Positions 12,679 to 23,999 are shown, counted from the first letter of the stretch. The stretch is DNA of 64,000 nucleotides from Selaginella tamariscina (GCA_003024785.1 PUQB01000574.1:96312-160311); one strand, 5' to 3'. Numbers and translations are program-made. Notes: generated by a model not told the origin, from the letters alone.

Positions 12679-12823
12679 CCTCAGCACTGAGGTTTGTCAG
12701 AAAATTACACAAACATGCGTTCGTAGACTATTATGCAAATGAATCCTCGGCGCCGAAGATGATAAATATGATATTTTAGGAAAGATAAATTCATTATATG
12801 ATTTTAAGTCCTCGGTGTTGAGG
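12679..12823. repeat. Three spaced semi-palindromes
   Basis: CCTCAGCACTGAGG (12679-12692), CCTCGGCGCCGAAG (12745-12758) and CCTCGGTGTTGAGG (12810-12823) are versions of one 14-bp palindrome at 65-66-bp spacing. The sequence between them is not clearly repeated. Confidence 0.5.
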
Positions 12824-13187
12824 TTGAGATGCTAGGATTTCTCTTTTGCCTTTTGGTATTTGGAAGACCTCATCACCAATGACATACTTCACTGACCTGT
12901 ATGGTGAACACATCCTATTAATTAATACAATTAAGCACTACAAATATGTAGCTTCTTACTATTTTCTCCTGAATGATCTTTTCTGACTCTGTGGGGTGGT
13001 TCATTTTGACCGCATGTAATATTATTCACGCATATCGGTTGGAAGACATATGGATAAGGTTCCAAAAGAATTGCCTAACCCTTGGCTGGTCACGGAAGAT
13101 ACAAATTTAACAATAGACGAGGTTGCATTTTAGAGAGAACGGGATTCAATTTTCATAAGGTGTCTAGTTCTTTTTTTAAGACACCAC

Positions 13188-14862
13188 TATCATAGTTTTT
13201 ACTATGACTCCTCTTTACTTTGGACGTTGACTGTTGTTACTTAATGTACTATGTTGATAAACCCTAGGTGTAGAAGAAACAGGCCCGCTTAGTGCACTTG
13301 GATATCTAGTGATGGTTCGGTCGGGTGTCATTAAGTATTTGCAAGAAACTCTGGGCGAAGCTAGCATTTCCATCTAGAAAACTCTTACCTTGGTTTTTTG
13401 TGTCCCGGTTGGATTAATGGCTAGTTCTGGTGAGTTCGGCATGTTAGATATGCTTAGAAAATACCCCCAAGTTTGATAGGTTAGGGTTTAGGGGTCGATG
13501 GATAACTCACCAAGTATATTCCCTTTGGGAATGAGATTTCAGTGCTAGCCCACTTATGTAAATAGGAAAACAGGGGCGGGCCTCCATCACATAAATAAAG
13601 TAGTATGTAGTAGGAGAGCTCCTGGGTTCATGACTGAGTTCGTTGCTCTTCTGCTGGTGCAAGCTCTAACTTGTGTCGTTAAGGCACAACCCTCTGTTGT
13701 GCCACCCTAACTTCCAGATGCTAGGGGTACGTCCCACCTTCGGGGTAACTTACCCTTAACGTTGGCGAATCCATGCCTGGGAGGTCTTGTGAGAATGCAC
13801 ATTCCAAGAGGTAGAGGTAGAGGCTTGTCTCCAGCCTCCTCCTCCATGTCAAGCTAGGTGTAGCACTCACGGCCAAGCAAGGCACATCCATGTCCTTATC
13901 TAATTGTGGGCATGGGATCTTGTTTGACATGTTCACATTACCAGTTCCTGAGGGTTCACTAAGGGGTTCTAGAGTTGGCATTTAGGAGCCACGTTTGTGG
14001 CACTTGGTGCAACTCTTGAATCTAAGGGCTATGGCATAATAGCCACATTGGGAAAGGCAGTGTCACATGGAGATGTGACACTAGGCTAAACGTCACATGG
14101 TACAACACCCGAGGCACGCCCTTTGGGGTTATGTCATATGCTTGTCGCCAAGGGGTTGGATACTTTAGCAAACAGACATGCTTGTGCTTGCACTAGGGTG
14201 CTAAGCCTTAGGCATCCGCTCAAGGGAGGTTAGGTCTCATAACTAGGTGTGCTTTGGCACACTTGGCTAGGGGAGTGTTCTCCTTAGAATTCAAGGGCTG
14301 AACAACCTAAGCGTGTTAGCAGGAGCTCTTTCGTGAGGCACTCGCAAGGTCATATGCTTAGGGTTATCCCAAACCTAGCCTTAGGGATTTGCTTAGTAGA
14401 ACACTCGTGTCCTCACTAAGTACTAGCCCTAGGTCTAGGTATGACTTGGCCACTCAAACCCTTAAGGATTAATCGTGATTCAGGGTACCCCTTGTCACCC
14501 TAAAGGGGTTGTACTCCCGGATGAGGGTGATTCCTCAAGGGGTAAGTGACGATGCCTTAGCTCTGTCACGGGGGTATGTGTGGAACACACACCTCCTTGA
14601 TGGGGGTTAGGGCATGAGCCTGTCTAGGTCTTCTAGAGCAAGACCCTAAGTCAACTAGGGTTATCCCTCAAGGGTTTTGGGGGTAGACATTCTAGGGAGA
14701 CTTAGGCTAAACCCTCAAGTCTCCTGTCCACTTGGGCATTAGAGTCTAACCCTAGGGGTCATTGGAGTTATTCTGGGAAACTTAGCGTTGCTCACACAGG
14801 GTGATGATGCCGAATGGCCACCTGGCAGCCACGTGTTGGCCCTTTGGGTTAAAACTCTGACA
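13188..14862 (+). mobile_element. LTR of the TCATAGTTTTTACTATGACT family, long copy
   Basis: It opens with TATCATAGTTTTTACTATGA, matching the left end of the copies at 43676, 60159 and 63373, and shares later landmarks with them: the GTGCACTTGG-TATCTAGTGATGGT block, the AGGGGTACGTCCCACCTTCGGG block, and the right end AAAACTCTGACA. At 1675 bp it is longer than the 961-bp solo copy at 43676 because of extra GC-rich sequence around 13990-14840. The first two bases are TA rather than TG, and the flanking five bases (ACCAC and CTCAG) do not match, so this is an old or rearranged copy. Frames inside it are not coding. Confidence 0.65.
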
Positions 14863-15003
14863 CTCAGTAGGACCCCTCCCACTGGCAATAGGTCAAACAT
14901 ATCAACTATGCCCTCTTTGGGGACGTTCCAACAACAAGAGATGGTAACCATATTAGAAGCAAACGGAAAGTCTCAGACAAGGCCCAAAGGAACGTTTAGT
15001 TTA

Positions 15004-15331
15004 GTAATTTGATGAAGGGTGAGCTTGTTGGCCACAAAAAAGGGACCCTTGGAACATTCCATTTGTCTTACAATGGGAGGGGATCGCATAAAACGTGGCA
15101 ATTGATTTCAATGTGAAAGAACATAAGTTACATGCCGTGCATTCATATGTATTACGTCTTCATTCGCATATTGTCCATGGATCCAAATGCAAACATTTTC
15201 ATTCATAGGCCGGAACTTTTCGAGTATGAAGTTAATACACTTTTCTTTAGGGCAATTGTTAGTGGTTAATTATGATCATATCTGCCATTTTTTTCCGAAA
15301 ATGTAATTATCTAGTATTAGATGAACATGCA
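15004..15331 (+). repeat. Dispersed repeat, arm 1 of inverted pair
   Basis: This ~330-bp sequence recurs in opposite orientation at about 21388-21763. Both begin at AATTTGATGAAGGGTGAGC and end at TATTAGATGAACATGCA. Internal landmarks include ATCCAAATGCAAACATTTTC and GTATTACGTCTTCAT. Short peptide-like matches between the copies (for instance DPNANIFIHMP with changes) hint at a former coding sequence, but I do not recognise it. Confidence 0.65.
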
Positions 15332-15332
15332 T

Positions 15333-15518
15333 GTTATTGGTACTATTTAAAGAGGAATATTCTATGTCAAAAGCCATGGCTAAATAATAGTATATTCCAG
15401 CATAAGCTAGAATAACGGTATATCACAACATATGTCCTATGCTAATGGTATATTCGCTTCACATGTACAATGTAGATTAAACAATGCAGTTTCAGCGTTT
15501 AAATAGTACCAATAACGA
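15333..15518. mobile_element. MITE-like element with 18-bp TIRs
   Basis: GTTATTGGTACTATTTAAA at about 15333 is mirrored by TTTAAATAGTACCAATAAC at about 15500-15518. The ~186-bp unit begins where arm 1 of the inverted repeat ends, so it may have inserted at that edge. No clear target duplication was identified. Confidence 0.55.
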
Positions 15519-15519
15519 G

Positions 15520-15888
15520 CATATATACGTAGTAAATAGCTCCCAAACTGAAAATCTGTTTTAATGGATATTTAGCGGGGAAAAACTTACATGTTTATTG
15601 CACTGTGTTAAGCTTGCTTTCCAGATCAAGCTCCACAGCTACCACCGGTGTGTGCCTCGGAGCTAGTCCGATGCAAATAATAAACATATATACTCATTAC
15701 CATTTGGTAAGTACTATATATCTATATATTTGTCTCTGTGTGTGTATTTTGCCCCCCTCTCTATATATGTATGAAATTACAAGGTTACATGACCATGATC
15801 AACAGCAGAAATTCCTACAATGTTCTTTCATAGGCACCGATCCAAACGTTCTGTTGTCATAAGCTTCCTGCTTATAATGCAGAGTTTC

Positions 15889-15937
<49 letters not shown>

Positions 15938-16184
15938 GTTTGTGTGCGTGTGTGTGTAGAGAGAGAGAGATTATATATCACAAATGTTCTACAGTACAAT
16001 AATATACGAAAGTTCATAACAAATCAAACTAACATATCGGTACATTTGGAATGGATGGCTATAAACCTGTACTCCTCAAAGACCTCTTCCCTAATTTCTC
16101 CATCCAAAACACATACTAATTAATTACTAAAGTTGAGTATATGTGTGCCCATAAACAGAGACACACATGTACACTCCTTCGGCC
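15520..16184. other. Intergenic DNA with microsatellite
   Basis: Contains a (CA)n-(TA)n-(GT)n-(GA)n run at about 15893-15971. I see no supportable gene. Confidence 0.5.
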
Positions 16185-16640
16185 TTAGTGAAGTATTGTG
16201 AGCAACGACCCAACATTGTCCTTCTTCAAGGGTAAAAGGCTCATCATGTTGGTGTAGTCCCTGAAAAACACCACCACCATGCCCGCCATGATCTCGTTCG
16301 TGTCACCAGTGTGATCCTCATGGACGTGGTCACAATGTTGAGTACAATCAGTCAGAGACTCAGGAAATAACGATTGGACCATCACCTCGAACATTGTCCC
16401 CCGTACCTACACTTCCCATTTGTTCATACTTTCTTATAATCTTGTTCCATAGATTCCATTCAATCCGAATTTAAACATGTCTTCCACATACTTAGAAGCA
16501 AAATGTACCACCCCCTGTGCTCTTGTTTTTTCCTTAGACCAATTTATGTCAATATCATGCTCCCCAATAAGTTCGACAATTGTCCTTTCACTCCACTCAA
16601 TGTTTGAGTCAACAATCTCAAAGTTAGCTAGAAATGTGTG
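16185..16640 (-). pseudogene. Unrecognised open remnant
   Basis: On the minus strand an open stretch contains VDSNIEWSERTIVELIGEHD and VVHFASKYVEDMFKFGLNG (about 16625-16455). After a stop and a frame change it continues as a segment with VQSLFPESLTDCTQHCDHVH and MAGMVVVFFRDYTNMMS, ending near 16185. Codon-like composition is better than the surrounding AT-rich DNA, but there is no family motif I can name and at least one stop interrupts it. It could be a gene fragment carried by a transposon. Confidence 0.3.
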
Positions 16641-16679
16641 TTCAAGACCAGCCTATAACCGGCTTTACATCTAACAGTG

Positions 16680-17331
16680 TTATATGTCATGCCTAATAAA
16701 TTTCAAAATAAATAAATGCCAAAAGTCTTAAGGAGTAAATATCAAAAAAAAATTAATTGATTATTTTGCAAATGTTAAATTAACAAATTAATTTTATTAT
16801 TTATTATATTTAATAGCTCAATCCTAATAAGTCTTCCTTATTAAGAAATCTAAATATGAGTGTTTACAAATATAGCTCCAGTCACATTAAACACTTTACA
16901 TTTTGGAATTTAGATCATAATTTATGAAAAAATAAATCAATAATATGAAAATTGAAATCCCTAATTCTCAACCTATTTATATTACTTTATTTAAAAACAT
17001 GTTTCTTATGGAAATATTTGATTGCAAGAGGCATAAAACTAAAGTAGAAAAAGAAAATGGTTAAATTATAAAAAAGAGAAAAAATTTAATGAAATAAAAA
17101 GAAAATAAATAAATAAATAAACAAAAACGAAATGATAATTTTAATTATCACAAAACCTAATGCAAGAACTTGCAACGCAATTTGACTAAAGTGTTATTAT
17201 TTTAAATGGGCTAACAAACCCTAAAAACTTTGTTACTTTTTAATTACTCAACTAAAAACATGTTATATGTGCGTTAAAACCTAAAAGAGTAATCCAATAA
17301 TATATTGTTGTTGGTTTAAGATAAAAGATAT
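16680..17331. other. AT-rich intergenic DNA
   Basis: A/T-rich, with poly(A) tracts and AAATAAATAAATAAA stretches. I see no gene. Confidence 0.5.
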
Positions 17332-17474
17332 TGTAAGATACTGTATATTAGTTAACATACCGTATATACGCATGTGTATATACACACATGCGTAGTGACA
17401 CATGGGTGGTGATCTGGCCCCCATGTGTCAGCACCACGTGTCGCATGTGTGCCACGTGGCAGGAGGTCTCTTGT
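17332..17474 (+). repeat. Left LTR, 5' part only
   Basis: U3-type sequence packed with palindromes: CGTATATACG (17361-17370), ACGCATGTG/CACATGCGT arms (17368-17393), ACACATGGG/CCCATGTGT arms (17398-17428) and GCCACGTGGC (17451-17460). Two CACGTG G-box cores (17435, 17453) could bind plant bZIP or bHLH factors. The TATA-bearing part seen in the right copy is deleted here. Confidence 0.8.
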
Positions 17475-18840
17475 ATCCGGCAATGCAAAGCCTTTCAAAG
17501 TCCCGTTCGACGCAGGTCACCAAAGGAGTTATCAGCCATGCGAACAGCTGTTACTGATATGATTGGTAAACGAGTGTGTCGTCCGTCACGGAGTCCATGG
17601 GCATGTGAACCTCATTTGGTTCCCAAGCCTGATGGATCTCTCCGATTTTGTGTGGATTACCGACCTCTTAACGATGTTACCATCAAAGATGTCTATCCAC
17701 TTCCGAACTCTGCCGATCTATTAGATCGTTTGGGTCAGAGTCGATGGTTTACTAAGTTGGATTTGGCATCAGGATATTGGCAGGTTCCTATGGCTGAGGA
17801 GGATATTCCAAAAACGGCCTTCCGGACACCATTTGGTCTTTACGAGTTTTTGGTCATGCCTTTTGGATTGACTTCAGCTCCTGCCACCTTTCAACGCATG
17901 ATGGATGAGCTTCTTTCCGATATGCCTGATATCACTGCCGATTTTATCGACGATGTGCTCATTCATGGGTCTGGTTCTTGGGAGGATCACATTCGTGATG
18001 TACGGCGCGTTCTTGATCGATTTCGAGAAGTTGGCCTGAAGTTGAAACTTGAAAAGTGTGTGTTTGGTTCGACCGACACCACTTACTTGGGTTACCGTAT
18101 ATCTCGAGAGGGTTTACAGGTGGATCCAATGAAGTTGCGAGCTGTTCGAGAGTTCCCTCGTCCCCGTACAGTACAGGAAGTCCACGTTTCTTGGGCACGG
18201 TGCAGTACTTGGGTCGATTCATCGATCATCTCACTGATCGAACTGCCCCTCTTCGGGAGTTAGTTCGTCCACAGGTATCTTTCAGGTGGACTCGCAGGTG
18301 TCAGCAGGCATTTGACCAGTTAAAAGAGTTCCTGACAACTCCACCATTGCTTCAATACCCAGATTTTACTCGTCCGTTCATTTTACGAGTAGATGCCTCA
18401 GATGTTGGTATTGGTGGTGTATTGATGCAAACTGATGCTGTGGATTCTTCAATTCGACACCCGGTGGCTTACATTAGTCGAGTACTCACGCCGGCTGAGC
18501 GGAATTATTCCACTACTGAAAAAGAATGCCTTGCTGCTGTTTGGGGTTTTGAACGACTTCATGCCTACTTACATGGGAGTGAAACACTTTTGGAGTGTGA
18601 TCATGCTGCTGTCACTTCCTTATTAAAACGGAAGAATTTAGTGGGTCGCGTAGCCAGATGGGCATTACGTCTCCAGGTATATAACTTTAAGGTGGTGCAC
18701 AGGCCTGGGCGAACAATGGTGGATGCGGATGCACTTTCTCGAGCACCCCTCTCCGATTCCACTTTGCCTGCTCATGCAGTAGCTGCAGCGTTCGGTTTGA
18801 TACAAGCCCCTCAGGTATTCGATGCCGACTTACCATCCTT
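17475..18840 (+). pseudogene. pol: Ty3/gypsy reverse transcriptase-RNase H remnant
   Basis: The frame starts inside the pol region. Reverse-transcriptase motifs are LDLASGYWQVPM, the TAFRTPFGLYEFLVMPFGL block, and FIDDVL at the catalytic site (about 17944), with Ile-Asp-Asp in place of the usual Leu-Asp-Asp. A one-base shift near 18180 separates this from the RNase H connection (GTVQYLGRFIDHLTDRTAPL) and RNase H (LRVDASDVGIGGVLMQ at about 18386, then YSTTEKECLAAVW and DADALSRAP). The element could not make this polyprotein as written. Its former role was copying element RNA into DNA in cytoplasmic particles. Confidence 0.85.
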
Positions 18841-20090
18841 GGAACAGTGGCAGGATGCTCAAAAACATGAACCATGGACGAGGCAATTACGCGATGCGTT
18901 TGCAATCCGTCTTCCGAACCTCGGTTTCGACAATATCATGCTCAGTTTCGACTTCAGGATGGTTTATTGTATTTTATTGGGACAAATCCAGAGGACAGAT
19001 GGCGTTTGGCTGTACCCTCTACATATGTTCCACACCTTCTTCGAGCATATCATGATTCACCTATTGTTGGAGGTCATCTTGGTCACCAACGAGTGTTGGA
19101 GAAGCTGCGCCGATCATTTTATTGGCCAGCATGCGTGGTGATGTGATCAGGTATATTCAAAGTTGTCCCACTTGTCAAACTCGGAATTCCTCTACGACTC
19201 GGGCCATGGGGTGTTGGAATCCATCAATGTCTCTCGCCCTTTTGAGTTAATTGCAGTGGATTTAATGGGACCTTTTCCACGTTCTTCTCAAGGTAACCAG
19301 TACATCATTGTTGTATCGATTATTTAACTCGATGGGTGGAGGTTGGTGCTCTTCCGGATGCAACTGCCATGTCAACAGCTTTGTTTCTGTTCGATAATGT
19401 GGTTTTGCAGCATTCTTGTCCAGAGCGGATGTTATCAGACAATGGCCCCGCTTTCATTGCAGAGGTATTCCGAGTGTTGTGTGAGAGGTTAGGGGTAAAA
19501 CATTCATTTGCCTCTCCGTATCATCCACAAACTGATGGTTTGGTGGAGCGATTGAATCGGACCTTCAAGGGTATGATCTCGAAGTATGTGAACTTCAATC
19601 ACACGGACTGGGATTGGTATTTGCGATGTTTGAGATTTGCTTATGTAACAGGCATTCAGAGTTCGATTGGTATCTCTCCATTCAAGGCATTGTATGGATA
19701 TGATCCTAAGTTGCCTAGTGAATTGGGGTTATCATCGAATCTGCCACGTGCCGAGGATGCAAAGATGTGGGCTCGACATTTGGATGCTGTTTTGCCTCTT
19801 CTGCGTGCAGAGTCTGCTGAACATCTTGGTCGAGCTCAAATGCGGCAGCAACAATCTTCTTACAATGCACGACATCAAATTCCACCAGATTTTGCTGACG
19901 GTGACTTAGTCCTGGTACGTTTTCCCAAGCTGACTGCACCTGGGCTTGCAACTGGTTTATTACACAAGTGGCTTGGTCCCTACCGAGTACTCCGAAAGGT
20001 TGGTCCTCAGGTATATCAAGTAAGTTGGTGGGATCTCATGAGGTTGAGATAGTTCACGTGGTTCGAATGAAACGGTTTGTCGTTCGAGAC
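18841..20090 (+). pseudogene. pol: Ty3/gypsy integrase remnant
   Basis: After another frame change near 18880-18940, the zinc-binding region is visible as GGHLGHQRVLEKLRRSFYWP and then CPTCQT (about 19060-19180). The catalytic core shows AVDLMGPFPRS (first Asp, about 19255), SDNGPAF (second Asp, about 19436) and QTDGLVERLNRTFKG (Glu, about 19550), so all three acidic residues survive. A shift near 19318 breaks the frame within the core. The C-terminal part ends with HVVRMKRFV near 20065 and shows no chromodomain, unlike the elements at 48 and 60 kb. Confidence 0.85.
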
Positions 20091-20188
20091 TCGTTGAGTA
20101 CATTTGGTCATACCTTAGATGGCCCAGCTCACACGGATCCAGGACCATCAGATCCATCACCATCTACACACCGCAGAGGGGAGGATAA

Positions 20189-20410
20189 TGTAAGATACTG
20201 TATATTAGGTAACGTACCGTATATACGCATGTGTATATACGCACATGCGTAGTGACACATGGGTGGTGATCTGGCCCCCATGTGTCAGCGCCACGTGTCG
20301 CATGTGTGCCACGTGGCAGGAGGTCTCCTGTATATAAGCAGGGTTTTTGTAAACTAATATATCAGATTTCATTTAATATATCTGCTCTTTCAATATGAAT
20401 CTCATCTTAT
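20189..20410 (+). repeat. Right LTR
   Basis: It repeats the left LTR with a few substitutions (for example GTAACGTACC for TTAACATACC), then extends further through TATATAAG at 20331, the likely core promoter, and a downstream region rich in CT and AT. The 3' boundary is approximate. Confidence 0.75.
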
Positions 20411-21386
20411 TCAAGCATTAAAGTTTATTAATATTTAATTGTAGTTACCTTCTATTGTATTTTTTTATTTTTTAATTACAATAACAAAAATCAAAAATAA
20501 GAACAATTCAAATTAGCGTTTTAACATTCAACAATGGTCAAAATGGATATATAATAATAATAATAATAGTGAAGAATTTTATTGTATATTACTAGTAAAG
20601 TTGCTATTATACTTATTCAAAAAGAAAATTTATGTCTTATATTGGGAAAAAAAAAATAGTTTTATAAAGAAAATCCATACTTAATAATAAATATTAAATT
20701 ATTCTAATATTTTTCTTCTTGTTATAATCTCCTTTCATTCTTTAAACATTTTAAATAAATAGTCATGTGTATAAATAAACATCATTAACATAGTTAAAAT
20801 AACACCTTCAATTTTTAAAATTCATGATAATACATTATAGATTGGATAAGTGTCAATAACTAGAATATGAATAATAAATTTAATTACATTATAATGAATA
20901 TAATACAAGTAGTTAAATTAATAATTGTTCTTACCATTTGGTGTTGGAATCGATAATGAAAATTCTATTCTATTTACCTTCTTAATATAAAGAAGAATTT
21001 AAACATAAGACTTCACAAAGTTTTATTACATTTTAATTAATCAAATAAGTAAAAAAATTATGTGGACTCTACAATAATAGAGGCGACTAATGTGTGGACT
21101 AATGTGTGGGCTGCATGCTAACGTCTAGAATATTTTAAGGTATTCCATATGGAATCCTTGGCGCCTAAGATTTTTAAAACTTAGTTATTCTAATATAATT
21201 TAAAATCATGAAATAGTTAAGTTTGATTCCATAGTTAATTTTAAAGTATATTTCAATCTAAAACATTATCACCATAGCTAAGTTTAGAAAATCAAACTGT
21301 GGAATATATTTTAAAACAATTATTAATAATGAGCACAATTATGGTAAAAACGGAGTCTTAAAGTTATTATTTCACAAAGCAAACTG
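20411..21386. other. AT-rich intergenic DNA
   Basis: AT-rich, with TAA repeats at about 20550. I see no gene. Confidence 0.5.
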
Positions 21387-21387
21387 C

Positions 21388-21763
21388 ATGTTCATCTAAT
21401 ACTAAATAATTATATTTTTCGGAAAAAAATGAAAGATATTAATCATAATTAACCACCAACAACTGCATAGAGAAAAGTACATTAACTTCATACTCCGAAA
21501 GTGTTGGCATATGAATGAAAATGTTTGCATTTGGATCTATGACAGTATGTAAATGAAGACGTAATACATATGCATACACGGTGTGTCGACTTGGGTATGT
21601 TCTTTCACATTGAAATCAATGGCAGAAGCATGTAGGGTATTTTGAAATAGTCATGATGCATGTTTTACGTGATTCCTCCCATCATAAGACAAATGGAATA
21701 CATGTTCTAGAGTCCCTTTATCTGGTGGCCAACAAGCTCACCCTTCATCAAATTGGTAAATTG
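21388..21763 (-). repeat. Dispersed repeat, arm 2 of inverted pair
   Basis: The reverse complement of 15004-15331 with about 25% visible change and small indels. The pair brackets the MITE-like element, the unknown remnant and the Ty3/gypsy element. No terminal motif or target duplication marks the ~6.8-kb segment as one transposon. Confidence 0.65.
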
Positions 21764-22490
21764 AATGTACACACAATATAACTACAGATGGTGCCTATGA
21801 AGAACATTGTAGATGGTTCATACAGATGGCACCATCTAGGAACGGTAAATCCTTCCACTTGAATCATTGCTCTTGTCCAGGACACGGTCGTCGTCTTTCC
21901 ACTCATACCTTCAATTGGTTGTGTTCCTCATACTTCAATTGGTTGTGTTCCTGCAAGTGTTAGAGGGTAGTTAGAATACAATGTTACCCACGTAACAGTA
22001 GGTATCTCATCACACAAATTTCGTCTGCAAATGATAAGTAGCTGCTGCATCGGCAAATGATAATTATTCTCAATTAACATATCATACCATGAATAGGAAC
22101 CCGTTGCTACTTGTTGAATTGCACCTATTCACAAAATAATTAAAACACAAATGGAACAATGTCCAACAAGCAGTATATACCCTTGACATTTATGGACATG
22201 TTCATTATTCTCCAAGTTAATGATCTCTATATCTTTCATTCCAAGTAATAAAGAAGTCATGGCCTTGAAATGGGTCCAAAAGGTAAACATTACATTATGC
22301 ATATCATGCGGTGCTATAGGATTTTTCCGTCTTAAGCAACTCGGTTTATCCTTCTTTTATCCATGTATCCTATGTTTCGTCACTGAAGTATTGCACCTAT
22401 ACAGGAATATGTTACTACTGTATATATACATAGAGCAAGTATATACTGTATAGTATGGAAATTATACGTATACTAACCATATGGATAATC
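21764..22490. other. Intergenic DNA
   Basis: Mixed-composition sequence with a short duplicated phrase at 21903-21950 (CTTCAATTGGTTGTGTTCCT twice). I see no supportable gene. Confidence 0.4.
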
Positions 22491-22494
22491 TTAT

Positions 22495-22645
22495 GCGGTG
22501 CCCGATCCGGTATCGCCGGCATCTCTCTGATCCGGCCACCGATCTCCCTATGTATACAGCCCATTCACCGGGTTTTTTTAACACCGGAAAGGCCGAAACA
22601 CGGGTCCGGACCTGTGTATTCGATGGTGCACTCACCAGCCTAATA
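22495..22645. other. GC-rich patch of unknown nature
   Basis: About 150 bp that is clearly richer in G and C than the surrounding DNA, with CCGG-containing words (GATCCGG, TCGCCGG, CACCGGG, ACCGGAAAGG). Frames are open on both strands for about 60-80 codons, so neither is favoured. It may be an exon, an LTR piece or a captured fragment. Confidence 0.35.
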
Positions 22646-23046
22646 TACAAAAGAATGATCAAGTCTCTCTCTCTCAAACACACACCCACACACAAAGTAC
22701 TGTTTCATCACTCCACAGTATCCACTATATAGCATATCACTCTCTCTATCTTTGTCAGTTGTACAAAGAAAGGGCCGTTTGATTCTATTATTTTCGTTAA
22801 CACAAAAGTTACTGAAGTAAAGATGTTAATAGATTGTAAGTACAAAGCTTTCCCCTGTTTCTAGGGCTTCTACGTACAAATGTACAGTACGACACGTGGC
22901 GAGCCCAAGACGGTCTGATCCAGGTATATGCCCAAAATCTGGGTATATACCTGCTCCAAACTTGCTTATCATAGATCGAAGAAAATAGGAGGTGAGGCTT
23001 TTAGGGTCCTTCTCGGTGTACAGCGCGGCTTAGATCTAGTTCTGCT
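22646..23046. other. Intergenic DNA
   Basis: Contains a short CT/CA tract at 22663-22690 and an ACACGTGG G-box word near 22891. I see no supportable gene. Confidence 0.4.
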
Positions 23047-23260
23047 GAAGATTCAATTTTGCTGCTCAAGGTTCGGATTTTGCTATGGAAATCTCACAAA
23101 TTTATGCTCGAGGTTCGATTTTTGCTTGGAGATCTCACAAATTTCTGCTCAAGGTTCGATTTTTGCTGCGAAGATCTCACAAATTTCTGCTCAAGGTTCG
23201 ATTTTTGCTGCGAAGATCTCACAAATTTCTGCTCAAGGTTCGATTTTTGCTATTCTAACT
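23047..23260 (+). repeat. 42-bp tandem repeat (~5 units)
   Basis: Units of exactly 42 bp start with ATCTCACAAATTT at about 23091, 23132, 23174 and 23216, preceded by a partial unit. Each reads ...CTGCTCAAGGTTCGATTTTTG. Because 42 is a multiple of 3, at least two frames stay open across it (one gives DLTNFCSRFDFCCE, the other KISQISAQGSIFAA), so an open frame here is not evidence of a gene. Confidence 0.85.
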
Positions 23261-23469
23261 TTCTTCAATTTCTATATCCGACCGCTTTTGGTGCTTAGGG
23301 CTTGAATAACGATGAAGGCAGATGAAGAAAAAGATACAGAGGGAGAAGAACAAGTGTCGGAATCGTGAGCCAGCAGGCGGCAGCAAGCAAGAAGAACGCT
23401 AAAAATGGAGCTCCGCAGGTGGCAGCAAGTAGGGACTGGCTGTGAGCCAGCATCGGCCAGCAGAAATAG

Positions 23470-23808
23470 GAACTGGTAAGGTTGAGACCAGCTGTGCCCT
23501 TGGCCAGTAGAACAGAAATCAATAAGGTTGAGACCAACTGTGCCAAGGGTGAGCATTAACAACTTGTAGAACAGAAATCAATAAGGTTGAGACCAACTGT
23601 GCCTTGAAGAATGGTAATTAGTGAAGCTTATTAAAGAAAAAGAATTAAGTGTTAAGGAACTTGTTAAGAACTGAATAAAAGAGGTACGGTTCGACAGTTG
23701 AGACCAACTGTGCCTTGAAGAACTGGTAATTAGTGAAGCTTATTAAAGAAAAAGAATTAAGTGTTAAGGAACTTGTTAAGAACTGAATAAAAGAGGTACG
23801 GTTCGACA
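23470..23808 (+). repeat. 111-bp tandem duplication and related units
   Basis: Two nearly identical copies start with GTTGAGACCAACTGTGCC at 23586 and 23697 and end in GGTACGGTTCGACA; they differ by about one base. Shorter relatives of the same opening phrase lie just upstream (about 23480 and 23527), so the array grew from a smaller unit. The near identity points to recent origin. Confidence 0.85.
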
Positions 23809-23999
23809 ATAGTGAAACTGAGTAGTTAAGCAGCAAGAAAGATACGGTTGATGAGTCTATAACCAATCGAGTTTTCAAATTGAACAGATGAGGTAAGGAT
23901 TCATTGAAATGTCCTACACACAATAACATAAAAGACATCTTTAAAGTTAATAACTTTTGATTGAGGTACGTGACATTCTTTTTACTTGTTGTAATATGC

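Larger units (their letters stand above)
17332..20410 (+). mobile_element. Ty3/gypsy LTR retrotransposon, internally deleted
   Basis: Direct repeats begin with TGTAAGATACTGTATATTA at 17332 and 20189 and agree for about 140 bp. The right copy follows a purine tract (AGAGGGGAGGATAA at 20175-20188) as expected for second-strand priming. Between them lie reverse transcriptase, RNase H and integrase in gypsy order. The left LTR stops at about 17474 and joins directly to sequence just upstream of reverse transcriptase, so the rest of the LTR, the primer site, gag and protease are missing. The right LTR continues through a TATATAAG box (20331-20338) to an end near 20410; its exact edge and target duplication were not found. 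Confidence 0.85.

Noticed and set aside
13721-15012. Several 70-90-codon frames on both strands
   Set aside because: They lie within an LTR, overlap on opposite strands and lack any family motif.
18056-18263. Overlap of two pol frames as a programmed -1 frameshift site
   Set aside because: The shift lies between the reverse-transcriptase thumb and RNase H, not at gag-pol, and other shifts occur nearby, so decay or indel error is simpler.
15004-21763. The inverted pair as TIRs of one large active DNA transposon
   Set aside because: No short terminal motif, no target duplication and no transposase between them; kept as a finding, not called as one element.
22455-22732. Overlapping frames on both strands in a GC-rich patch
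   Set aside because: Neither strand shows a recognisable domain or splice signals; kept only as a patch of unknown nature.
22928-23305. 125-codon repeat protein with 14-residue units
   Set aside because: The 42-bp period keeps more than one frame open, residue use does not favour one frame, and no flanking gene structure supports it.
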